Assembly: GCA_000955785.1 (NCBI GenBank)
Contig: JYOD01000020.1
Coordinates: 48,450 to 112,449 of the forward strand
From: Burkholderiaceae bacterium 16
Lineage (GTDB): Bacteria > Pseudomonadota > Gammaproteobacteria > Burkholderiales > Burkholderiaceae
Length of the DNA: 64,000 bases
Reading direction: 5' to 3'
How positions within the stretch are numbered: position 1 is the stretch's first letter; each line of letters opens with the position of its first letter. Positions 36,469-45,718 of the stretch are shown one piece after another. The translations under genes were made by a program, and so were the position numbers. The notes beneath the pieces are model-generated. The model did no database searches. It saw nothing but the letters and a program-made list of their open reading frames with translations, and was not told the origin of the DNA.

Positions 36469-37391
36469 TGCACGGCTCCGTGGGTTGCGGCAGCCTGGCC
36501 CGAGGCCGCGAGCTTGTCCTTGCCGGCCGGCTCGCGCACCGATACGGTGGCGGTGCGGCCCGCCACCAGCCGCAGATCGGCGGGCGGATTGTCCAGCACG
36601 ATGCGCACCGGGATGCGTTGCGCGAGGCGGACCCAGTTGAAGGTCGGGTTCACGTTCGGCAGCAGGTTGGACCCGTTGCTGCGGTCCCGGTCCTCGATGC
36701 CGGCGGCAATGCTTTGCACATGGCCATGCAGCACGCCGGATTCGCCCATGATGCGGATCTCCACCGGATTGCCGATATGGATGCCATGCAGCTTGGTTTC
36801 CTCGAAATAGCCTTCCACGTGGAAGGAATTCGCGTCGACCATCGACAGCACCGGGCGGCCCGTATTGACGTAGTCGCCAAGGCGCGGCAGCCGGTCGTTC
36901 AGGTAGCCATCCACCGGGCTGAGCACGATGGTGCGCTCCAGGTTGAGCCTGGCGATGTTGACCGCCGCCTGTGCCTGCGCCAGCGCGGCTTCGCCTTGCT
37001 GGACCTTGGCCAGGCCCTCTTCCACCACTTCCTTGGAAACCACCTCGGACAGCGTCTGGCTGCGCCGCGCCTCGCGGCGGGCCTGGGCAAGCGTGGCGCT
37101 TTGCGCGGCCACCGTGGCCTGCGCCTGCTGCAGCGCCAGCGCGAAGCGGTCGCGGTCGATCTCGAACAGCGGCTGGCCGCGCTGCACGCGCTGGTTGTCC
37201 TTGACCAGGACCTTGGTCACCAGGCCGGACACATCAGGCGCGATCTGCACCACGTCGGCGCGGATATGGCCGTCGCGCGTCCATGGCGCGACCGTGTAGT
37301 AATCCCACAGGTGTTTGACGACGACGACCGCGACCGCGGTGACGACAAGGGTGAGGACGATGGGTCCAAGCGTACGAAGATTGAGTTTCAT
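36465..37391 (-). CDS. HlyD-family periplasmic adaptor (EmrA/AaeA-like)
   Basis: 308 residues. One membrane anchor (LGPIVLTLVVTAVAVVVVKHLW), then lipoyl halves flanking a coiled hairpin (VQIAPDVSGLVTKVLVKDNQRVQRGQPLFEIDRDRF ... LERTIVLSPVDGYLNDRL). It links the FUSC inner-membrane pump to the NodT outer channel. It overlaps the DUF1656 gene by 4 bp, so translation is coupled. Confidence 0.92.
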   Translation of the reverse strand: MKLNLRTLGPIVLTLVVTAVAVVVVKHLWDYYTVAPWTRDGHIRADVVQIAPDVSGLVTKVLVKDNQRVQRGQPLFEIDRDRFALALQQAQATVAAQSATLAQARREARRSQTLSEVVSKEVVEEGLAKVQQGEAALAQAQAAVNIARLNLERTIVLSPVDGYLNDRLPRLGDYVNTGRPVLSMVDANSFHVEGYFEETKLHGIHIGNPVEIRIMGESGVLHGHVQSIAAGIEDRDRSNGSNLLPNVNPTFNWVRLAQRIPVRIVLDNPPADLRLVAGRTATVSVREPAGKDKLAASGQAAATHGAVQ

Positions 37392-37597
37392 GACTGCAGC
37401 CGATAGGCCAGGTAGACGGTGCCACCCAGGACGATCCCGTATAAAGCCAGATTGAACAGCGACCGGTGCCAGACCAGCCGGTAAAAACCCACACGCGCCA
37501 GCACGGCGCGCGTGCAGGCGGTGATCAGGAAAGCCACCAGCATCCACGCCAGCAGGCTTGGGACAAACACACCATAGACGTCGACTTCACCGCTCAT
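37388..37597 (-). CDS. DUF1656 (AaeX-like) small membrane protein
   Basis: 69 residues with two membrane segments (VFVPSLLAWMLVAFLITACTRAVL and SLFNLALYGIVLGGTVYLAYRL), the DUF1656/AaeX family that always sits between FUSC and HlyD genes in AaeAB-type efflux operons. Its exact role is unknown. Confidence 0.85.
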   Translation of the reverse strand: MSGEVDVYGVFVPSLLAWMLVAFLITACTRAVLARVGFYRLVWHRSLFNLALYGIVLGGTVYLAYRLQS

Positions 37598-37630
37598 TGC
37601 TATTGCTCGCTTGCGTGTTCATTTGCGTGC

Positions 37631-39694
37631 TCATTGCCGATTCCCGGCGGGACTTGCGGCCTGGGCCACAGCCGGGCTCATCGCCAGGGGCGCTGCCGAA
37701 AACAAGGCGACATGCATTTCCACCAGCGCGGCAAACGCCTCACGCGAGGCCCGGTCGGCGCGCGAAGCCACCTTGCGGATCGCCTTGCCCATCCGCTCAC
37801 GCAGCACCTGCGGCGGGACTTCGGCCTTGGCATCCAGGCGTGCCTGGTAGTAGCTGGCCACGCCCTGCAGCACACGCCGCACGGCGCGCTGGTGTTCCGG
37901 CGCCAGCGCGGGCAGCTCGCGCTGCAGCGCCAGCGTGCTGAGTTCGACGCGCACTTCGGTGAAGCCGTCGCTGGTGGTTTCATCCTCGCTGGCGGCCAGC
38001 CGCGGCACGATCTGCGCCAGCCGGTCCAGCATGCGGGCGCGCAGGTTGGCGTGCTCGCCGGGTTCGCGGCCGGTGGCATTGCGGGCAATGTCGCCCCAGC
38101 TCGCGCGCACCAGCCGGCGTACCGCCACCCTGGTGCCGAAGGGGCGGGCCACCAGGGTCCACACCAGCGCGAACAGGATGCCCGCGATACCCGCCACGTT
38201 GCCGTTGAAGAAGGCATTGAAGTCGGCGTTGTACGCGCCCTGCAGGCCAATATCGTTGGCCGTGACCACCGCCAGCGGCATGGCGATCAGCGCGAGCCGC
38301 GGCTGCGCCATCATCAGGCCGATGAGCAGGTAAGGCGCCGCGAACATCAGCACCAGCATCTCGAAGTCATGCGCGTTGGGCAGGACCACGAACAGGTAGA
38401 CCGTTGCCAGCACCAGGCAGACCACGTTCCAGCGGAAGAAGGAGCGGATCATCGGCGCCGGCTCGTCCATCGCGGCAAAGAAGCAGCAGGACACCGCGCC
38501 CAGCGCGACGGCGCCGGCGCCGTCCGCCCAGCCCGTCCAGATCCAGACCAGGCCCATGCAGAAAATGGCCAGGGCGGTCGTGGCGGTGGAGAACAGCAGC
38601 ATGCCGTGATCGTAGTGCCGCGCCGCGCCCACGCCCCAGCGCTGGAACACCGGCGTCCAGTCGCCCTGCGGGGCGGCCTCGCCGATGCGGCGCTGCAGCG
38701 AGACGCAGTCCTGCCACAGCTCCATCAGTTCGAGCAAACGGCCTTCGGCGGTGGCGGCCAGCGCGGCGTGCCAGTCCGGGCCGGCGCTGCCGGCATCGAG
38801 ACCCGCGTCATCGGCAGGCGCGGCAGCAGACAACTGCAACGCGGGCAGCGGCGCTTGCGCGCCCTCCCTGATCCACGCCGAGACCAGCGCCATGTTCTGC
38901 GACAGTCGGCGGGGCACGCCCGCCGCGTGCTGGTGGAGCGCCTCCGCCACGGAGGCCAGCGACGACAGCACAGGCAGCAGCATGGTCATGCGGCCGCGCA
39001 ACTCCTGCGCGTGCTTCACGCGCGCGGCGCTTTCGGCGTCGTAAGAAAGCTGGCTGATCAACTGATCGAGCGCCAGGATGTCGGCGGCCAGCCGGTGCCG
39101 GCTGTGATGGCGCGAGACCTTGGCGGCCGGCTGCGCGGACAGCATATCGGTGGCCCACAACGCGGCATCGGCCAGCCATTGCGCGGATCTCTGGCCGAGC
39201 ACCGTGGCCACCTTGGCCGGGAAGATGGTCGAGCCAACGATGCTCGCGCACAGGATGCCCAGGCAGATTTCCTCGGCGCGCGCCACCGCGAGATCGAACA
39301 CGCCGCCGGGATCGCCCACGGCAGGCAACGCCACCATGGGCAGCGTATAGGCCGCCAGCATGAACACATAGCTGCGCGGCGTACGGTGCAGCAGGGCGAT
39401 ATAGAGCAGGACCCCGATCCACAATGCAACCGCGGCCATCAGCAAGACCGGCGCATTGACCAGCGGCGGCACCATGGCAACCGCCGCGGCCGCGCCCAGC
39501 AGCGTGCCGAGCACGCGGTACAGCGCTTTGGAGCGGGTCGCGCCGGTGAGCGGATGCGCCACGATATACACGGAAGCCATCGCCCAGTAGGGGCGCGGCA
39601 GACCGAGGTACAGCGCGATGAACAGCGCCAGCATGGCCGCTGCAAAGGCTTTAAAGGAAAAGATCCAGTCTCTTCCAGTTGGCCAGCTCAACAT
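37631..39694 (-). CDS. FUSC family inner-membrane transporter (AaeB-like)
   Basis: 687 residues with two clusters of membrane segments, one at the N-terminus (FSFKAFAAAMLALFIALYLGLPRPYWAMASVYIV) and a second after the central soluble region (TALAIFCMGLVWIWTGWADG; APYLLIGLMMAQP). AaeB-like pumps export aromatic acids or related compounds. ATG 39694 is 4 bp after the MarR gene. The soluble C-terminal part is helical and charged. Confidence 0.88.
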   Translation of the reverse strand: MLSWPTGRDWIFSFKAFAAAMLALFIALYLGLPRPYWAMASVYIVAHPLTGATRSKALYRVLGTLLGAAAAVAMVPPLVNAPVLLMAAVALWIGVLLYIALLHRTPRSYVFMLAAYTLPMVALPAVGDPGGVFDLAVARAEEICLGILCASIVGSTIFPAKVATVLGQRSAQWLADAALWATDMLSAQPAAKVSRHHSRHRLAADILALDQLISQLSYDAESAARVKHAQELRGRMTMLLPVLSSLASVAEALHQHAAGVPRRLSQNMALVSAWIREGAQAPLPALQLSAAAPADDAGLDAGSAGPDWHAALAATAEGRLLELMELWQDCVSLQRRIGEAAPQGDWTPVFQRWGVGAARHYDHGMLLFSTATTALAIFCMGLVWIWTGWADGAGAVALGAVSCCFFAAMDEPAPMIRSFFRWNVVCLVLATVYLFVVLPNAHDFEMLVLMFAAPYLLIGLMMAQPRLALIAMPLAVVTANDIGLQGAYNADFNAFFNGNVAGIAGILFALVWTLVARPFGTRVAVRRLVRASWGDIARNATGREPGEHANLRARMLDRLAQIVPRLAASEDETTSDGFTEVRVELSTLALQRELPALAPEHQRAVRRVLQGVASYYQARLDAKAEVPPQVLRERMGKAIRKVASRADRASREAFAALVEMHVALFSAAPLAMSPAVAQAASPAGNRQ

Positions 39695-39698
39695 GTTC

Positions 39699-40160
39699 TC
39701 AGGACCCGGAAGCGGTATTGGGCGCGGACTCGGCGGCGCGTGCCAGTGCGTCGAGAACGCGCATGGCGCCCTCGAAATCCTGCTCGCTGATGTCGGCGAA
39801 AACCGTGGCGCGCACCTGCTTGAGTTCGATCTCGATTTTTTCGGCCAGCGCGTCACCGGCGTCGGTCAGCCAGAGCGTATTGGCCCGGCGGTCGTTCGCG
39901 TCGACTTCCCGGCGCACCAGGCCGGCGGCGCAGAGCTGGTCGAGCAAGCGCACCAGCGATGCGCCTTCGAGCCCCACATAGTCGGCCAGCCTGACCTGGC
40001 GCACACCGCCGCCAAGGCGGCGGATAAACAACAAGGGCCCGGCGGCCGCGGCGGAAATGCCGTAGGCGGTGACGGCGCCCTGGGAGATCTGGCGCCATTG
40101 GCGGCCGGCCAGCATGAGCTGGCCGGTAAAGGCGAAACGGAGGGCGTCGATAGGAGGCAT
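39699..40160 (-). CDS. MarR family transcriptional regulator
   Basis: 153 residues with the MarR winged helix (YGISAAAAGPLLFIRRLGGGVRQVRLADYVGLEGASLVRLLDQL) and basic wing (VRREVDANDRRANTLWLTDAG). First gene of the five-gene efflux operon and its likely repressor. The promoter at 40168-40196 would place transcription initiation at about the A of the ATG, so the message may be leaderless. Confidence 0.9.
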   Translation of the reverse strand: MPPIDALRFAFTGQLMLAGRQWRQISQGAVTAYGISAAAAGPLLFIRRLGGGVRQVRLADYVGLEGASLVRLLDQLCAAGLVRREVDANDRRANTLWLTDAGDALAEKIEIELKQVRATVFADISEQDFEGAMRVLDALARAAESAPNTASGS

Positions 40161-40167
40161 GGACTAA

Positions 40168-40196
40168 ATGATAGCAGCCATATAGTTAGGATGCAA
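40168..40196 (-). promoter_or_regulatory. Promoter of the marR-efflux operon
   Basis: On the minus strand: -35 TTGCAT (40191-40196), a 17-bp spacer, and -10 TATCAT (40168-40173). The predicted start site, about 7 nt further, falls on or next to the MarR ATG at 40160. No ribosome-binding site is seen. Confidence 0.6.
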
Positions 40197-40398
40197 ATGA
40201 TCACCATGCGAAGCAATATCGCATTGCGTCGCGCGAATAATGCAGCACATGGGCCGCCAGGTGGCGGTGCGCGCACGCTGCCACCGATATCCGTGGGATA
40301 TCACTGCCGCTGAAATGAATATTGGACACCCAGCGGCACGCTCCCTTAGCCTTTTGGGATAAACCCGGCCCCGGAGCCGGGGTACAAGAGGAGACCCG

Positions 40399-40576
40399 AT
40401 GCACCCTGTCCGCCGCCAGCGCACTCGTGCTGGGCACCGACGCCGCGCGCGCCGGCAACCCGCAGCGGCCCATCAGGCTGGTGGTGTCGTTCCCACCCGG
40501 CACCGGCACCGATCGCGCCGGCATTCCCAATGCCATGACATTCGTCACCAGAGCAAGGCCAACCAGACACGCCTGA
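40399..40576 (+). pseudogene. Decayed Bug-family receptor fragment
   Basis: After GAGGAGACCCG at 40388-40398, which looks like a ribosome-binding site, the ATG at 40399 is out of frame, but a shifted frame encodes a Bug-like signal end and mature start (SALVLGTDAARAGNPQRPIRLVVSFPPGTGTDRAG). The similarity ends after about 45 codons, before the receptor lobes. It looks like the remnant N-terminus of a tricarboxylate-type receptor ahead of the crotonase gene. Confidence 0.6.
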
Positions 40577-40600
40577 GACACGCCAACTAGGAGACTCCGC

Positions 40601-41398
40601 ATGACCAGCTTCCTGCGCTACGAACAACAGGGCCACATCGTGACCCTGACCATGAACGAGCCCGAGCGGCGCAACCCGCTCACCGGCAATACCGCGGTGG
40701 CCGACTTCCTGGATGCCATCGACCGCATCCACCGCGACACCAGCGTGCGCGCGGTGATCATCACCGGCGCCGGCACCGCGTTCTCGTCGGGCGGCAATAT
40801 CCGCGATATGGAGCGCCAGGCCTCCGGCCAGGTGCCAGGCATGGAGATTCGCCAGGACTATCGCCTGGGCATCCAGCGGCTGCCGCTGGCGCTGTTCAAT
40901 CTGGAGGTGCCGGTGATTGCCGCCGTCAATGGCGCGGCCATGGGCGCGGGCCTCGACCTGGCGTGCATGTGCGATATGCGCATTGCCTCGGAGCAGGCGC
41001 AGTTTGCCGAGAGCTTCGTCAAACTGGGGATCATTCCGGGCGATGGCGGCGCGTGGCTGCTGCCGCGCGTGATCGGGCTGTCGCGAGCGGCGGAGCTGAC
41101 CTTTACCGGGCAGGTCATCGATGCGCGCCAGGCGCTGGAGTGGAATCTCGTTTCGCGCGTCGTGCCGGCGGAGCAGTTGCTGCCAACGGCCAATGAACTG
41201 GCGGAGCGCATCGCCGCCAATCCGCCGCATGCGGTACGGCTGGCCAAGCGCCTGCTGCGCGAAGCGCTGCACACGCGGCTGGATACGCTGCTGGAATTGT
41301 CGGCCGGCTTCCAGGCGCTGTCGCACCAGACCTCGGACCATCGGGAAGCGGTCTCCGCCTTCCTGGACAAGCGCAAGCCGGCGTTCACCGGCAGCTGA
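40601..41398 (+). CDS. Enoyl-CoA hydratase/isomerase (crotonase) family protein
   Basis: 265 residues of the crotonase fold. Oxyanion-hole segments are GTAFSSGGNIRDME and VNGAAMGAGLDLACMCDMRIA; a catalytic-region acidic residue lies in ESFVKLGIIPGDGGAWLLPR. ATG 40601 is preceded by TAGGAGACTCCGC. First gene of a crotonase-thiolase-SDR beta-oxidation-like set; substrate unknown. Confidence 0.9.
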   Translation: MTSFLRYEQQGHIVTLTMNEPERRNPLTGNTAVADFLDAIDRIHRDTSVRAVIITGAGTAFSSGGNIRDMERQASGQVPGMEIRQDYRLGIQRLPLALFNLEVPVIAAVNGAAMGAGLDLACMCDMRIASEQAQFAESFVKLGIIPGDGGAWLLPRVIGLSRAAELTFTGQVIDARQALEWNLVSRVVPAEQLLPTANELAERIAANPPHAVRLAKRLLREALHTRLDTLLELSAGFQALSHQTSDHREAVSAFLDKRKPAFTGS

Positions 41399-41445
41399 TC
41401 CGGCACCACATCAACGTCCATCCACCACACATCCGGAGCACCGCC

Positions 41446-42624
41446 ATGCAGCAAGCCGTCATCGTAGACGCCATCCGATCCCCCATGGGCCGGTCCAAAC
41501 CCGGCTCGGCCTTTACCGAGTTGCACCCCACGGAATTGCTGGCGCAGGTGCTGGCCGGGCTGGTGGAGCGCAACAAGCTGGACCCAGGGCAGGTGGAAGA
41601 CGTCATCACCGGCTGCGTCAGCCAGGTGGGCGAGCAGTCTGCCACGCCGGGCCGCGTCGCGTGGCTGGCGGCCGGCTTTCCCGAGCATGTGCCTTCCACC
41701 ACCATCGACCGCAAGTGCGGCTCCAGCCAGCAGGCCGTGCATTTTGCCGCGCAAGGCATCATGGCGGGCGCCTACGATATCGTGATCGCCTGCGGCATCG
41801 AATCGATGAGCCGCGTGCCGATGGGCTCCGGCCGCATCGGGCAGAACCCCTACGGGCCGTCCTTCGAGGCGCGCTACGCGCCCGGGCTGGTGTCGCAGGG
41901 CGTGGCGGCGGAGCTGGTCGCGGCGCAGTGGGAACTGTCGCGCGGCGACCTCGACAACTACGCCGCGCAATCACACCAGCGCGCACACCAGGCGCAAGAA
42001 GCTGGCGCCTTCCGCCGCGAGATCCTGCCGATCCGCACCGCCGCCGGCCTGGTCCAGCACGATGAAACCATCCGCCCCGCCACCACGGCCGAGCGCCTTG
42101 CCACGCTGGCGCCGTCGTTTCGCGACGAGGCGCTGGGCCAGCGCTTCCCGCAGATCGGCTGGCAAGTGACCGCCGGCAACGCCTCGCAGATCAGCGACGG
42201 CGCCTGTGCCATGCTGCTGATGAGCGAGCGCACCGCCTCGCGCCTGGGCTTGAATGCGCGGGCGCGTTTCGTGGCCTTCGATGCGTGCGGCGACAGCCCG
42301 CTGACCATGCTGACCGCCCCGATCCCGTCAAGCAAGCGCGCGCTGGAAAAGAGCGGCCTTGGCCTCGATGCGATTTCCCACTACGAGATCAACGAAGCCT
42401 TTGCCTGCGTGCCGCTGGCCTGGCAGCGCGCGCTCGGCGCCGATCCCGCGCGCCTGAACCCGCGCGGCGGCGCGATCGCGCTTGGCCATCCGCTGGGCGC
42501 CTCGGGCGCGCGCCTGATGACCACCATGCTGCACGCGCTGGAAGACAGCGGCGAGCGCTACGGCCTGCAGTCGATGTGCGAGGCCGGCGGCATGGCCAAC
42601 GCCACCATCATCGAACGGCTCTGA
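41446..42624 (+). CDS. Acetyl-CoA acyltransferase (thiolase)
   Basis: 392 residues of thiolase. Acyl-accepting Cys91 (DRKCGSSQQA), His348 (GGAIALGHPLGASGAR) and Cys378 (CEAGGMANATI) are intact, as is NEAFA. Probable thiolytic or biosynthetic step alongside the flanking crotonase and SDR. It starts 47 bp after the crotonase. Confidence 0.93.
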   Translation: MQQAVIVDAIRSPMGRSKPGSAFTELHPTELLAQVLAGLVERNKLDPGQVEDVITGCVSQVGEQSATPGRVAWLAAGFPEHVPSTTIDRKCGSSQQAVHFAAQGIMAGAYDIVIACGIESMSRVPMGSGRIGQNPYGPSFEARYAPGLVSQGVAAELVAAQWELSRGDLDNYAAQSHQRAHQAQEAGAFRREILPIRTAAGLVQHDETIRPATTAERLATLAPSFRDEALGQRFPQIGWQVTAGNASQISDGACAMLLMSERTASRLGLNARARFVAFDACGDSPLTMLTAPIPSSKRALEKSGLGLDAISHYEINEAFACVPLAWQRALGADPARLNPRGGAIALGHPLGASGARLMTTMLHALEDSGERYGLQSMCEAGGMANATIIERL

Positions 42625-42666
42625 GCCGGCACCTGTGCATCCATACCAAGAACGAGGAGAGTCCAG

Positions 42667-43431
42667 ATGAAACTTGCCAACATGTCCGCCGTCGTCACCG
42701 GGGGCGCCTCGGGGCTGGGCCTCGCCTGCGCCCGCCGCCTCACCGAGCGCGGCGTGGCCGTGGTGATCGCCGACCTGTCCGAAGAGAATGGCGCCGCCGC
42801 CGTGCGGGAACTCGGCGAGCTGGCCCGCTTTGTCCAGGCCGATGTCTGCGATACCGCGCAGATGACCCGCGTGTTCGACGCGGCGGACGCGCTCGGCACC
42901 ATGCGCGCGCTGATCCATTGCGCCGGCGTGGGCGGCCCGTTGCGCCTGGTCGAGAAGGACGGCCAGCCCGGCTCGCTGGAAAAGTACGAGTCGATCGTGC
43001 GCATCAACCTGGTCGGCACCTTCAACACACTGCGCCTCGCGGCAGCGCGCATGGCCCGCAACGAACCGCTCGACGGCGAGCGTGGCGCCTGCGTGCTGAC
43101 GGCATCGGTAGCCGCCTACGAAGGGCAGATCGGGCAGATCCCCTACGCCTCGGCCAAGGCCGGCATCGTCGGCATGACGCTGGTGGCGGCGCGCGACCTG
43201 GCCCAGCGCATGATCCGCGTCTGCACGATCGCGCCCGGCCTGTTCGATACGCCGCTGCTGGCGCGCCTGCCGGAGAACGTGCGCGCCTCGCTCGGCGCGT
43301 CGGTGCCGCACCCGGCGCGGCTGGGCACGCCGGATGAGTTCGCCTCGACCGCGCTGCATATCCTGGAGAACGCCATGCTGAACGGGGAGACCATTCGCCT
43401 GGACGGCGCGATCCGCATGACGCCGCGCTGA
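42667..43431 (+). CDS. SDR family 3-hydroxyacyl-CoA dehydrogenase-like protein
   Basis: 254-residue short-chain dehydrogenase. NAD-binding TGGASGLG at residues 11-18; catalytic Ser in LTASVAA and YASAK at about residue 160. The overall type resembles HSD17B10-like 3-hydroxyacyl-CoA dehydrogenases, completing a beta-oxidation set with the crotonase and thiolase. Confidence 0.9.
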   Translation: MKLANMSAVVTGGASGLGLACARRLTERGVAVVIADLSEENGAAAVRELGELARFVQADVCDTAQMTRVFDAADALGTMRALIHCAGVGGPLRLVEKDGQPGSLEKYESIVRINLVGTFNTLRLAAARMARNEPLDGERGACVLTASVAAYEGQIGQIPYASAKAGIVGMTLVAARDLAQRMIRVCTIAPGLFDTPLLARLPENVRASLGASVPHPARLGTPDEFASTALHILENAMLNGETIRLDGAIRMTPR

Positions 43432-43541
43432 ACCAAAGCGCCGCTTGCGAGGCCCCGGTGCTGTCCACGGGGCCGCGCGGCTTCGAATCTGGTTATCATG
43501 CTCCGGTCACCGCCACCGCACGCACGAACGCCGCGCCTCCT

Positions 43542-44456
43542 ATGCGAAACCGGATCAACGAAGAAATCACCTTCCGCAAGCTGGAAGTCCTGCTTGCCTA
43601 TATGGAGACCGGCAACCTCGCCAAAGCCGCCGAGGCGCTGGACGTGAGCACCGTCAGCGTGCATCGCGCGCTGCACTCGCTGGAAGAAGGCATGCGCTGC
43701 GCCCTGTTCCGCCACGAAGGGCGCAACCTGTTGCCGACCGAGGCCGCGCATGTGCTAGCGGATGTGGCCGACGATGTGATCAAGACCATGGCCGACGGCA
43801 TCCGCGCCACGCGCCAGGCCGCCGGGTACTCGGCCGATCACATGAAGATCGGCTCGCTCTATTCGCTGACCATCCGCACCGTGCCGGATGTGGTGATCGG
43901 CATCAAGGTCAGGCGGCCGGAACTGCAGGCGGAACTCGTGCTGGGCTCCAACGCGGACCTGCTCTTCAAGCTCAAGCAAGGCGCCATCGACGCGGCGCTG
44001 ATGGCCATGCCAGAGCCGGATCCGGAGATCGAGTCCATTCCCTTGTTCGAAGACGACATTTACTTCGCCGCGCCGGCCGATTCGCCCTACGCGCGGCAGG
44101 CATCCATCGACCTGCGCCAATGCCGGGACGAATCCTTCGTCACCCTCAGCGAAGGTTTCATCACCTATCAAGGCTTCGTGGAGGCCTTCCGCATTGCCGA
44201 CTTCACGCCCAATGTGGTGATGAAGGTGGGCGACATCTTCTCGCTGATGAACCTGGTCAGCGGCGGCGTGGGCTACGCCCTGCTGCCCGGCCGCGTGCGC
44301 GACGTGTTCCCGCACAAGGTGACGCTGATCCCGCTGTCCTCGCAATACCGGCTGCGCCAGACCATCGGTCTGAGCTTCTTGCGGCGGCGCGAGCGCGATC
44401 CGAACCTGCTGGCGCTGGCGGCGGTGTGCAGGTTGGCGATGCGGGCGCCGAGCTAG
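43542..44456 (+). CDS. LysR-type regulator, MdcR-like
   Basis: 304 residues. N-terminal winged helix (EITFRKLEVLLAYMETGNLAKAAEALDVSTVSVHRALHSLEEGM) and a LysR substrate domain (MKIGSLYSLTIRTVPDVVIGIKVRRPELQAELVLGSNADLLFKL). The pattern recalls malonate-utilisation regulators (MdcR), and the malonate genes begin 1.4 kb further on. ATG 43542 is preferred over an upstream in-frame start because it opens the conserved region. Control of the preceding crotonase-thiolase-SDR set is the alternative. Confidence 0.78.
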   Translation: MRNRINEEITFRKLEVLLAYMETGNLAKAAEALDVSTVSVHRALHSLEEGMRCALFRHEGRNLLPTEAAHVLADVADDVIKTMADGIRATRQAAGYSADHMKIGSLYSLTIRTVPDVVIGIKVRRPELQAELVLGSNADLLFKLKQGAIDAALMAMPEPDPEIESIPLFEDDIYFAAPADSPYARQASIDLRQCRDESFVTLSEGFITYQGFVEAFRIADFTPNVVMKVGDIFSLMNLVSGGVGYALLPGRVRDVFPHKVTLIPLSSQYRLRQTIGLSFLRRRERDPNLLALAAVCRLAMRAPS

Positions 44457-44813
44457 ATAATTCCCGGCAACGGAATCTGGGCAAACGCTTGTGGGGTGCG
44501 TTATTGGTGACGCCTCTGGCGTCCCCAAGGGCGCCACACAGGCGATTCCACTTGGCGCCCGTCCGAACGGATTCTGCACTTGCTCTCGCACCCAGTGCGA
44601 ACCTGTGACCATTTTTCGTGCAATAGCCTATCTGCACATGGCTCAAACAGGCTGAGCAGTTGCGCCCAATTCCTGGCCAATCCCTTGTAGCGGACCAAAC
44701 GTGGGCATCAGGCATGTATCCGGAAATTTCCGCATACAAATGCAGACCTTTCCACTCGCTTACTGCGCTACGCTGCCGCATCGACACCGATCTGGCACGT
44801 ATTTGAATCCGCA

Positions 44814-45149
44814 ATGGAGAAGTCGTGGGAGCGAGCAAGCCATACGGACTGGCTTCGGCTAAAGCCGTTCGCCGGCATTGGTGTACCGGAAAATATCACT
44901 GGTGCCGAATGGCAGAGGAAAATCAAGGGGCGTACTGGCATCGTTGCATTCAAAAACTATTGGAGACGCTCAGGCCAGTTCAACGCAACTGGCGGGCATA
45001 TTGACCTCTGGAATGGCTCCAGGATGACGTCAACCAGTGCTCAGGGTGCAGTAACCAACTTCCTACGCTTTGCGGTCGGCGTCAACGCCACTCCCTTTTA
45101 CTCTGATCTGGGAAACTCAAGCGAAATACTGTTTTGGGACATCAAGTGA
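44814..45149 (+). pseudogene. C-terminal remnant of Tae4-type T6SS amidase effector
   Basis: 111 residues carrying the second half of a Tae4 peptidoglycan amidase: KIKGRTGIVAFKNYW, then GGHIDLWNGSRMTS with the catalytic His, and a C-terminal SEILFWDIK. Full Tae4 has an upstream half with the catalytic Cys; here the frame is blocked by TAG at 44688 and no matching Cys segment is found in any plus frame nearby. No ribosome-binding site precedes ATG 44814. Probably an inactive fragment. DNA is visibly less GC-rich than the flanking genes. Confidence 0.65.
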
Positions 45150-45718
45150 AACGTGTGGCTTCCGTTGTCTTGTTAAGTGCCATCGGCGCAGTCATTGGGC
45201 TTTTGGCTTCGTTGCCGCTTGCTCGATTTGTCCCAATTTGCGGAGAAGATTGTTCAGGGCAGCGACTTGCGCAGACTGCGTCCTGGTCGCTTGGCACTGC
45301 AGCCCTCTTCCTGCTAGCTGGTATTTTCTGGTTTCGGAGCCCTGCTTCCCATTGGACCAACTGGCTCGTCCGGCTCGTCGTACTTGTGCTGCTAGTTGGC
45401 GGCGCATCGGCGGCAAGCTATGTCCACAAGCTCCAGGTCGAGAATGAATACCCGCACAGCATCCGCGAAATACAGCGCAGCAGCGATTTCCCCACGTTGG
45501 TGATCTTGAAGAAGGAAGTCTCCGTACTTGCAAGCTCCGAGGCTGACGGCTCACCAACGCTCTTCCGTGCGGCGAGGTGGGAACGGTGCGCAATTGGGCG
45601 TCAAGAGAGCCTGCCACCGAGGCGGATCGAGATTCAGTGCCGCGCGGGGACGGGATGGCTAAGTGCGGAAGACGCGAGAAGTCTGATCGCCGTCGCGCCA
45701 CGGGACAACCATCTGTGA
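45146..45718 (+). CDS. Membrane protein, candidate immunity partner of the Tae4 fragment
   Basis: 190 residues from a GTG at 45146 that overlaps the Tae4 stop as GTGA; a TTG at 45134 would add four residues. No family recognised. Three membrane segments (VVLLSAIGAVIGLLASLPLA, LGTAALFLLAGIFWF, LVRLVVLVLLVGGASAASYV) are predicted, then a ~95-residue C-terminal domain that should face the periplasm. The first periplasmic loop has CGEDC; the C-terminal domain has two more Cys (ERCAIG, IQCRAG) and ends with an SH3-like GTGWLSAEDA. Amidase immunity in the periplasm would fit this topology, but it is inference from position only. Confidence 0.65.
   Translation: MKRVASVVLLSAIGAVIGLLASLPLARFVPICGEDCSGQRLAQTASWSLGTAALFLLAGIFWFRSPASHWTNWLVRLVVLVLLVGGASAASYVHKLQVENEYPHSIREIQRSSDFPTLVILKKEVSVLASSEADGSPTLFRAARWERCAIGRQESLPPRRIEIQCRAGTGWLSAEDARSLIAVAPRDNHL

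Noticed and set aside
37466..39790. Long plus-strand open frame across the FUSC gene
   Set aside because: Antisense shadow of the FUSC pump; the translation has no recognisable domain.
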